From the NCBI GenBank assembly GCA_013416795.1, contig RQSC01001108.1, forward strand, positions 1-17,272: a stretch of 17,272 nt of DNA, given 5' to 3'. Below, one piece after another: positions 1 through 7,624 of the stretch. Source of the DNA: Prasinococcaceae sp. CCMP 1430. Taxonomy: Eukaryota; Prasinodermophyta; Palmophyllophyceae; Prasinococcales; Prasinococcaceae. Under the pieces are notes generated by a model. The model did no database searches and was not told the origin of the DNA. It saw nothing but the letters and a program-made list of their open reading frames with translations. Position 1 is the first letter of the stretch; every line of letters begins with the position of its first letter. The position numbers and the translations under genes are program-made.

Positions 1-1
1 G

Positions 2-1443
2 GCAGCGGCCGCCCGGGGGCGCGTGCGCCTCACCCTACGACGCGCGGCTGCATTGCTCGCAGCACGAAGCGTGCGCGCGCGCGGCGGCCGCATGCTGCGC
101 GCGTGGCGGGCCGAAGCGGCGGTGACGGCCGCTGCAGGGGCGCGCGCGGCTGCTGAAGCGTCACGAGGCGCACATGATGCGCTCCGCGCGTGGGCATGCG
201 CTGCGGCACGTGAGGCTGCTGCAGGCGCTCGCGAACGAGCGAGCGCGGCCACGGCGCTCGGCACGTGGCGCGCACGAACTGCCACTAGGCGAGCCGCCGT
301 GCATCACGCGGCCGCTGCCGCCGCTACGGAAGCCGCACGCGAGGCGCTGAAGCAAGCCCCTTCAAGTGACACAAAGGGACCTTCAGGTGCGCTGCCGAGC
401 GCGTATGATCGCGCGTGCGAATGCGTGTTGCTGCACTCTCCTGACGCTGCCCAAGCCCCCGACGCACCAGCCCTTACTCCTGCAGATGTCAGCGTGAGCT
501 CGGCGAGCGACCTGTCGAACTTCACCCACAAGCCCGCAACAGATGCGCTCCATCAGCTCGTGGTCGCGACGGGCAGCGCGCATGCGGTCGCCGAGGTCAA
601 GCCCGTCGTGGCGACAAGTTCGAGTGTCGAGGAGACCATCGGGCGTGTGCGCGCGACGCTTGCGTCTATCAGCACGGAGGTCGACGCTGGCGCGGAAGCA
701 CGCGTGGGCAAAAGCGGGGGGGCAGCCCGTACCGCGTCTGCAGGGTCAAAATCTGCTCGGGCTGCACCCGCGCTTGTCAGCGGCAGCGTCGTGTCGCCAC
801 CGCCAGGCCTCGGCAGCCTCGTACGCGCGTCTCCAAGCAGACAGCGCAGGTACGTGCTTCAGGAGGCTAGCGCGTACGGAGTAGGAACGCGCGCGCGCGT
901 GCGCGTGCGCATGTGCACGCGCACGGGCACGGGCATGCTTGCGCATGCGCACGCTCCCACGCTGACCCTCTTCGCCCGCGTTACGCATCGGAACGTCCGT
1001 GCAGCAGCACGATCGCCGCTGCGGCCACAGCGCGTGGCCGCGCATCTGCGGGCGAAGCGCTCATTGCGCGTGCGGCCGTCCCCGTCGCCGTCACCGCTCA
1101 TTCGCCGCTCTCCAGGAAGGTTGCCAGCGTAGCAACACGTGGCAGCATCGACATCGTGCGCCTGGCTCGCTCGCCAGTGCGCCCGCGCGCTCGATCCACG
1201 CAAGCGGCGCGCGAGGCTCTGCCAGGTGCGCCCTCGCACGGCCACAAGCCAGTCGCGCGCAGCCCCACGGCGTCCAGCCCGCTTGTGAGCGCGCTCCGCT
1301 CCGCGGAAGAGCGGATTGGCGCACTCGGCAACGCGATGGAGGCAGCGGTGGTAGCCTCACAGCAGAGGAACTCGCCCGGGGCGCGTCGCATGCCCGCAGG
1401 CGGCGCCCGCGCTGATGGTGGGCGGCGGCTCGACTTCAAATAA
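2..1443 (+). CDS. 3' part of an Ala/Arg-rich protein with spaced Trp motifs (possibly Sfi1-like); 5' end outside window
   Basis: The frame is open to the left edge, so the N-terminus is missing. Exon 1 runs to 849 (CGCAG|GTACGT) and exon 2 from 1005 (GTGCAG|C) to the TAA at 1441-1443. The intron is 155 nt and the frames join in phase 2; an alternative acceptor after 1007 also stays in frame. The first ~100 codons are almost all Ala and Arg and contain Trp in similar contexts (LRAWRAEAA, LRAWACAAA, LGTWRART) about 25-29 residues apart. This recalls the Trp-containing centrin-binding helices of Sfi1-type centrosome or basal-body proteins, but the match is weak. The middle is low-complexity Ser/Ala/Pro. 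Near the C-terminus is a short likely helix (SAEERIGALGNAMEAAV). The protein ends only about 100 bp before the next ATG. I do not recognise the gene; that it is coding is supported by the phase-matched intron and long frame. Confidence 0.6.
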
Positions 1444-1547
1444 TTCACACGCGTACATACGCGCACACACGTGCACACGCGCGCATGCACTGAGCGCCAC
1501 ACGTGCCGCCGCACGCGGGGCACGTGGCGCCAGCCGCGCCGCGCGCC

Positions 1548-4498
1548 ATGCCGCAGCCGCGCGGCTGGACATGGGACGGCGCCCGTGACGCGGCCGGCGC
1601 GCCCCATGGCTTTGGCACCCAGCGCGGCAGCGGCGACCGCGACGGAGATGGTGACGGCAGTGGCGACGCGGAAGCGGCCGTCGACGAGTGCGACTGGGAG
1701 TTCCAGGGCGAGCTCGTGCACGGCGCCCGCGCCGACGCGCGTGGCACGCTGCGCGTGGGCGCGCTGACCTACGTGGGCGCGGAGTGGGGGGGGCGGCACG
1801 GCGGCGCCGAGGTCGGACGCGCGTGTGCGAGCCCACGCGCGCACTCGCTTGTGCAAGCGGACACGCTTGCGCTCCGGCACACGCCATGCGGGCATGGCAT
1901 ATGCACACACATGCGTCAGCACAACGTGCCCGCACTCGGGCGCTTGCTCTCTCGCGCGCATCCGCACTCACTCGCTTACGCGCGCCCTCGCGCCCTCGCG
2001 CGCGTGCTCAAACGCTCACTCACCTGCGCGCCCGCGCGCACTCGCAGGGGCCGAGTGGCGCTGGCTGCCGTATGACTGTCTCGCCGTCGGGCGCATCGCT
2101 CGCTGGGGAGATGCTGCGAGGCGAGCTGCACGGACGCGGTCGGGAGCACGCGCCGCCAGAGGCTGAGGCCGACGTCGATGCCGAGGGCAACGATGGTGGC
2201 GGTGATGACCGTCCCGGCTTGGGCGAGGTTGTCTTCGATGGGCGCTACGAGCGCGGCGCCCGCCACGGCACGGGCGTCGCAGCGCTCGGCGGCGGCGGCG
2301 CGCTGCTCGCGCGCTGGCACGACGGCGAGCTGCCCGAAGGGAGGCACGCTGCCGTGTACGCGTACAGCTGTGCCACGACCGACGGCAAACCGCCCGGGCC
2401 GTGCCTCGGGCCGCGGCTGCTCGGCGTATGGGAAGGCGGAGCGATGCTTCGCGCGGAGTACGCGTCCGCGGCGACCTGGGGTGCACCGCTGCCCGATGCC
2501 TCAGCGGACGGCGAGTTGGCAGCGATCCTCGGAGCGGCAGGCGAGGGCGCGGACGCGGCGGAGGCGGCGCTGGACGAGCTGAGAGGTGCGCACGCGCGGG
2601 CGTCCGGCCGCCTGGCGGAGGCAGGCGCTGCATTCACTCCGGAGCGCGAGTACCCTTTCGGTGGGTGCCCACGTCGCGACCCGTACGAAGCTGCTGCATG
2701 TGAGGCGCGGCCCACGCCCGAGATGGGCATCGGCGAGCATGGCCTCTTCGCCACGCGTGCGCTCCCGGCGGGCGCGACGGCGGCTTTCTTCACAGGCCGT
2801 CCGATTGCAACCCGTGACGTGCGCGCGCGAGGGGGGAATGCCAGCAGCGACGGCGATGGGGGCGGAAACGGGGACGGGCGCGTCAACGCCTTTGTGATCT
2901 TCGGCATCGAAGAGAGCGAAGGTGATGGCGATGGTGACGATGGGGACGCCAGTGGCGGCGGCGGCAACGGCGATGGGGACGACGGTGATAATATGGACGA
3001 CGACAGCACCAGAAATGATTGCAGCAATGCCGGTGACAATGCTGATGGTGTGGACGGCGACGGCGACGAGAATGAGGTCGACGGCGGCAGTGACACTAGC
3101 GGGGAATGCAATGGGGACGGCGAGGACGAGTGCATTGAGGTGCCGTTCGAGCTTGCCTTGCCGCGCGAGGGCCCAGGCGCCTGCCCACACGGCGCCACGC
3201 TGGGCCATCTGGCGCACCACAGCGGTGCGCCGAGCTGCGAGCTTGTCCGCGTGGAGCACCCGCGCTTCCCGCTGGGATGCGCCGCGCTGGTGGCGCGGCG
3301 CTCGCTGGCCGCCGGTGACGAGCTCACGCTGGACTACGCTGTATGCGCGCCGCTACGCACGCGGTACGCGGACTGTCTTGGAGAGGCGGGGTATTACTAC
3401 CATCTGCGCACGGCGCCATGTGTGGAGCTTTACAGGTGCGTGATTCCAGCAATCGCGGGCTGCTGGCATCACACCTGCACCTACACGCGCACACGCACGC
3501 GCGCGTGCGGACACGCTCGTGCGAGTTGCCCCAGCCAGAGGCACGTCGATGCGTGCACGCCTTCTGACATGAGTGCCCGCGCTGCCCCTCTCTACGCGGG
3601 CTTCAAAAGCGCATCCTCGCGCGTAGCGGCACACGGCACGCTGCGCGTGACGCGCCACGGCCCCTGGCGCGTGCTTTGGTTCGGCGCCACCGAACAAGGC
3701 CTCAGCCGGGCGCGCGTGGCGAGCGCAGAAAGGAGTGAGAGCGGTGGGGACTGCCCAGAGGAGCACGACCCGCGCGCACTCGGCTTTGAGTACATCGCTA
3801 CGATGGCACGACACGCCGAGGTAGAGCTGCGTGCGCGATGGCTGCCAGCTGAGCTCGAGCCGCGAGCGAGCGCTCCCACGCGCGGTTGTGAGGTGGCGTG
3901 CGTGGGTCTCGGAACGGGCGCACTCCCCGCGTACCTCGCGCACGCGCTCGGTGGCATCGGCGCGCGCGTGACTGCCGTCGAGCTCGACTCGGACGTCGTG
4001 AGCATCGCGCAGGAGGTGCTAGGAGTAGCCATGCGCGTGCGTCGGGGTGGGCGTGGCGAAGGGGAACGCTCGCCTAAGCGCGCGCGGGCGGGCGACCAGG
4101 ATGGTGGCGAGGTGAGCGCGAGCGCCCACGCGTTTGATGTGGTGGTGTGCGACGCGGCCGAGTGGTTCGAGGAGCATTGCGCAGGTGGCCTGGCGGCCGT
4201 GCTCCTGGACGCGTACGACGCCGAGGGCAAGGTCCCCAGCCACCTTAAGGAGCCCGCATTCTTGCGGCGCATGGGCGCCAGCCTGGCGCCCGGCGGCATT
4301 GCCGTCGCTAACGTGTGGCGCACGGCGGATGACTTCGAGGAGTTCGTGAACGCTCTCGGCACGGCCGTGTGCGGGCCAGCCGATGGCACGCCAGGGCGCA
4401 CGCAAGCGGGCGCGCAGAGGGTGCGCGTGGAGCGCGTGGCGCGCGACGACGTCAACGTGACGCTCGTGGCGGTCAAGCCAGGTTTGCCTGGTCTTTGA
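1548..4498 (+). CDS. MORN-repeat / SETD7-like SET domain / spermidine-synthase-like methyltransferase fusion
   Basis: Three exons: 1548-1811, 2048-3435 and about 3535-4498, ~871 aa. The start is the first ATG after an in-frame TGA at 1491 and has a GCC before it. Intron 1 joins in phase 0; its donor, GTCGGA, is weak. Intron 2 starts GTGCGT; acceptors after 3525, 3534, 3540 and 3573 all keep the frame. MORN-like units lie in exon 1 (TYVGAEWGGRHG) and at about residues 148-165 (FDGRYERGARHGTG). The SET domain begins near residue 314 (GIGEHGLFATRAL), is interrupted by an Asp/Gly-rich insert (~348-453), and resumes at ~470 with LAHHSGAPSC and GDELTLDY (Tyr 518). MORN plus SET is the SETD7 (SET7/9) lysine methyltransferase layout. 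Exon 3 carries a class I SAM-binding motif, GLGTG (~675), an acidic strand end (AVELD, ~700), and LLDAYDAEG followed by LAPGGIAVANVW. This is the arrangement of spermidine-synthase-like methyltransferases, without the usual polyamine-synthase DSSDP signature. Targets are unknown. A TGTAA lies 6 nt after the stop. Confidence 0.8.
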
Positions 4499-4790
4499 CC
4501 CTCTGTAACAAACGCGTTGATCGATCCCGGTGCCTGCGAGTACGTGCCACTCGCCGCGCGCGCGCATGCGTGCGCGCGGCGCGTCCGCGCCGGCGCGCAC
4601 GCAGGCGCAGGCGTACCGGCTCTGAGGAGATGCGGCCGCCATGTGCTCTGGGTAATGGTCCACCAGCGCGTGCGCGAACCCGCGCCGCGCGCGGCGCATT
4701 CCGCGCCCTGCACGCCTCCTCCTCGCGACGGCGGGGCGCGCGCGCGAAGCGCTCGCGCTCGCCGTGGCGCTCTCCGCGCTCGCAGCGCTC
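4499..4790 (+). other. Short intergenic / 5' region of the glycosyltransferase gene
   Basis: About 290 bp, GC-rich with a CGCGCGCATGCGTGCGCG alternation near 4558-4575. No AT-rich island is present, unlike the promoters of three other genes here. ATGs at 4630, 4641 and 4655 are not in frame with the enzyme or are stopped at once (TAA at 4653). The missing start exon of the glycosyltransferase probably lies here, but I cannot place its splice sites. Confidence 0.4.
4504..4508 (+). terminator. TGTAA polyadenylation-type signal after the SET fusion gene
   Basis: TGTAA lies 6 nt after the TGA of the preceding gene. TGTAA is the known poly(A) signal of green algae such as Chlamydomonas. It is rare in this window and otherwise found mainly after stop codons, which supports the assignment; it is very close to the stop for a poly(A) signal. 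Confidence 0.4.
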
Positions 4791-5795
4791 ATGACACTTG
4801 TGGTGACATCGGTGAAGCACCAGGCGGCGTGCGCGCGTGCGCCCGCGTGGGCGGGCCGCGTGGGAGAGGCGCGGCCGCGCATCGCACTGGTCACGCTGGC
4901 AGATGGCGGCGGTCCAGCGGCTGCGGCCCACTCCTCGGGCGCGCGCTCGTTCGGCGGCGTGCTGGCGCTGCAGACGGCGTCGTTCGCAGCGTACGCGCGC
5001 ATGCATGCATACGCCAACCTCGATGCGAGCGACGTCTTATCGCCAGAATGGCGCGAGAACGAGTCGCTCGAGGGCGCCGACTCGTACCTCGGCGCCTCGT
5101 GGTACAAGATTGCCGCGGTGCGGCGTGCGCTCTTCGGCAATGGCGGCCACGAGTATGACTGGGTGCTGTGGCACGACGCCGACACGCTACTCGCCAACGC
5201 GAGGTTACCGCTTGAGACGCTGCTGCCCACAGGAGAGGGGCCCGGTGATGGCGGCCCGCACTTCATCGTGAGCGAGGACGCGGGCGGCTTCAACGCGGGC
5301 GTGTGGCTCGCACGGCGAAGCGAGTGGACAGACGGCTTCCTTGAGGAGTGGTGGGGGATGCGCGACGAGTATGCTCGAGGGAGGGGCGACACCAAGTCCG
5401 GCGACAACGATGCGCTCAAGGCGCTGCTCGCACGGACCCTGGGGGGTGCCGACGCAGCGCGCGTGGGCGTGCTGCCGCAGTGCGCCTTCAACTCATACTA
5501 CACGTCGCGCGCGCTGCTGCCGCGCACCTATGGCGAAGCCAAGGTGCGTGCGACTGCGTTCGCGCGAGTGGCAGCGCCCCAAACGCACAAACACTAACGT
5601 GCCACGCACGCACACGCGCACGCACAAACACGCGCACACCCTCCCATGCAGATGCGCGCTCGCGCCGTGCTACGCTGGCTCCGCACAGGCCAACGCACGT
5701 TCTACGCGCCCGGCGACCTGCTGGTCCACTTCGCCGGCGTGGACGACAAGGCCGCCGCCATGCGCGACATGGCCGCGTCGCTCGCCCGCGTGTGA
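4791..5795 (+). CDS. GT34-family (GMA12/MNN10-type) glycosyltransferase, Golgi type II membrane protein
   Basis: Exon 1 ends at 5543 (GCCAAG|GTGCGT) and exon 2 runs 5652-5795 (CATGCAG|ATG), joined in phase 0 with a 108-nt intron. From the first in-frame ATG the protein is 298 aa. It has YDWVLWHDADTLL with a DxD metal/nucleotide-sugar motif (D129-A-D131), then GGFNAGVWLARRSEW, SGDNDALKALL and the C-terminal GDLLVHFAGV. This order is typical of GT34 galactosyl-, mannosyl- and xylosyltransferases, which use nucleotide sugars in the Golgi lumen; donor and acceptor cannot be told here. The start is doubtful. The frame is open back to 4656, and a hydrophobic run (ALALAVALSALAALMTLVV) preceded by Arg spans about 4752-4811, so the signal anchor lies mostly upstream of the ATG. 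A short upstream exon is likely. The family length, usually 375-450 aa, also suggests N-terminal sequence is missing. Confidence 0.78.
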
Positions 5796-6361
5796 TGGCG
5801 TCGGCTCCCACGCCCGCTGCGCGTGGTGGTGGTGGTGTGTGTGTGTGGGGGGGGGCTCCTCCCGCCTGCCGCCGCCGCTGCCACGGCTTCAAGGCCGCTG
5901 CTGCCGCCGCACTCAGAGCCAGCTGACGATGTGACATAATAAGGGTAGAACAGTTAGGGTTTGTGTTTTGGGTGTGCGTAGATCAATCGCCGTGCGGGAC
6001 GTCGTGCACACATCAAAATGCATGCGTTTTGCGCACGCGGCGCTGCCCTAAGCGCGCGGGCGCCGGCGGCGCGTGCCACACTGGGGGCGCGAGCCCGCGG
6101 GCGGTGGGGGCGGCGGGCGTCCACTCGGCGTGCCTGGCCCGCGCCCGCCCCAGGAGGACGCGCTGCGCCGGACCTCGGGCACGCGCGCGAGTGAGCGAGC
6201 GAGCGCGGCGGACACGGGCGCGCGAGCGATTGCTTGGTCGCGTTAGCGGCACCGGGGTAGCGAGGGCGGGGGCGAGAGCAGCAGCTGGAGGAACTGCCTC
6301 GGCCACGGGGCGTTCTTTGGCCTCCTCTTGGTAGCGGGTGGGGTTTGAGAGGTCCCTCGCC
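5796..6361. other. 566-bp intergenic region upstream of the UPF0235-type gene
   Basis: No convincing gene. It begins with a TGG/TG tract and a run of nine or more G (about 5823-5856). It then holds an AT-rich island (5929-6031), followed by ~330 bp of very GC-rich sequence leading to GCCATGCC at 6359. The island is the best promoter candidate for the gene starting at 6362. The 3' UTR of the glycosyltransferase must also lie here; no TGTAA is visible. Confidence 0.5.
5929..6031 (+). promoter_or_regulatory. AT-rich promoter-like island with a telobox
   Basis: A clear drop in GC inside GC-rich sequence. It contains ACATAATAAGGG, TTAGGGTTT at 5954-5962 (the plant telobox AAACCCTAA on the other strand), TGTGTTTTGGG, and an imperfect palindrome CAAAATGCATGCGTTTTG at 6014-6031 centred on TGCATGC. 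In plants, teloboxes occur in promoters of growth and translation genes. Its role here is inferred from position only. Confidence 0.4.
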
Positions 6362-7378
6362 ATGCCGAAGCGCTCGACCGTCTTGTACACCTCGGAGGAT
6401 GCGGCTGCCGACGTTGCGCAGGAGAGCGGCAACGTGCACACGTACTTCTGCCGCTTCACCGGCGAGCTCGCGCTAATGCTCACAAAGGCACTGTCAGAGG
6501 TGAGGCGCATGCCTTAGCGCGTCTGCGCTACACCTGCGGCGCGCCCGTGGCGCGTTGTGTTGCATCGTACGCGCTCGTGCACTGCGCACCGGACCTCGCT
6601 GACAGCATGTGCTGCGCTTGGTCGCCTCGCAAAATGCGCGTGACTCTCTCTGTACCCTCACCTCTCCCTCCATGGGCGGCAGCTCCCGCGGCGGCGCACG
6701 GACGGTGCGTTCATCGTCGATCGCTCCGAAGTAATGGCGCGACTCCAGCTGCGCGAAGGTGGCGTGCGGGCCATCCGGCGGCGCGGCACAGGCGAGGGCG
6801 AGGGCAACGCGTCCGGCGCAGACGGCGAGGGCAGGGTGGAGAAGCAGTGGCGGTTGGTCACCAAAAAGGGCAGCTTACCCGTCGCGTACCGCGTCGAGGC
6901 GGACGTGAACGCTCGGTATTTGTATGTGCTGCAAGATGCGCTCACGATCACACCCGGCGGGGCCGCTGTACTCACGGCGGACGGCGAACGCGTGCCGCCG
7001 TGCATCTCCGACGCGGGAGAGGGCAACGTGCACGTCGCGATCAACGTGCGCGACCGTGGGGCGCGCACGTGTGTGCTCGCCATCAACGACGATGAGGTCA
7101 CACTGCAGACCGCTGCGGAGGCGCGGCTAAACGCGGCAAATGCCGAGGCCAGGGAGCTTCTCGCTAAGGTGCTCGACGTGGGCCAGCGCAACCTGTCGCT
7201 CGGCAAGGGCTGGTCGCACAAGAGCCGCATTTTGTTCGTTCGAGCCCCGCCCGGCGTGCGCTTGGACGCAGCGGAGGTGTACGCGAAGCTCAAGGGCGCC
7301 ATAAGCGAGGCCGACACGCGGCCTGGCTTCGGAGGCGGCTCAGCGCCGCCTGTGGCCGCGATGCCGCCCACCGCGTGA
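6362..7378 (+). CDS. UPF0235 protein: STEEP1-like N-terminal domain fused to DUF167
   Basis: Exon 1 is 6362-6499 (TCAGAG|GTGAGG) and exon 2 6683-7378 (GGCGGCAG|CTCC). The 183-nt intron is phase 0 and the protein is 277 aa. The start MPKRSTVLYTSEDAAAD, the motif LPRRRTDGAFIVDRS across the splice, and VPPCIS near residue 155 closely resemble Arabidopsis UPF0235 protein At5g63440. Residues ~1-140 match the STEEP1/CXorf56 fold; in animals STEEP1 helps STING leave the ER, but the plant and algal role is not known. Residues ~160-252 match DUF167 (YggU family): NAANAEARELLAKVL followed by LGKGWSHKSRILFV. Two CxxC-like metal sites expected in the STEEP1 part are degraded: YFCRFTGEL keeps one Cys (C30), and VTKKGSL (105-111) has none. 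A short Gly/Glu-rich insert (GEGEGNASGADGEG) lies before that second site. The gene faces the K+ channel gene tail to tail. Confidence 0.85.
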
Positions 7379-7624
7379 TGACACGCACCCTTCAAACGCC
7401 GCAAGTGGCCGCGAGCGAACCCGCGCGGACTCGCGCGCCGCCACTTGCTCGTTCTTCTGTACACTAGACTGTTCCTTCGCGATCAGCACCACCTGAACCT
7501 CGTGTGGTCTTTGTGCGGGCGTGTGCACTTGTGCGCTCGTTGTTGGCGGAGAGCGTGCGCGCGCGGGCGCGCGCTCGTGTGCATTTACAGAAGTGTGTGC
7601 TCGCAGCTCTCGTTCCGCGAGCCC
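7379..7624. other. Convergent intergenic region between the UPF0235 gene and the K+ channel gene
   Basis: 246 bp between two stop codons, holding both 3' UTRs. On the - strand a TGTAA lies ~36 nt after the channel stop. No comparable signal was found for the + strand gene, where the closest is TTCTGTACAC near 7456. No other gene is supported. Confidence 0.5.
7585..7589 (-). terminator. TGTAA polyadenylation-type signal of the channel gene
   Basis: CTGTAAATGC on the - strand, about 36 nt downstream of the channel stop codon. The distance suits a green-algal TGTAA poly(A) signal. Confidence 0.45.

Noticed and set aside
2245-3327. A 360-codon Ser/Pro-rich open frame on the - strand
   Set aside because: It is the antisense of the Asp/Gly repeats of the SET gene, which read as Ser/Pro; no independent support.
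4019-5491. A 490-codon open frame on the - strand across the SET fusion and glycosyltransferase genes
   Set aside because: It overlaps two well-supported coding regions, crosses their intergenic gap and has no family features; it is a shadow of GC-rich codons.
5954-5962. TTAGGGTTT considered as telomere sequence
   Set aside because: Only one unit is present, inside a gene-dense region; a telobox is a better reading.
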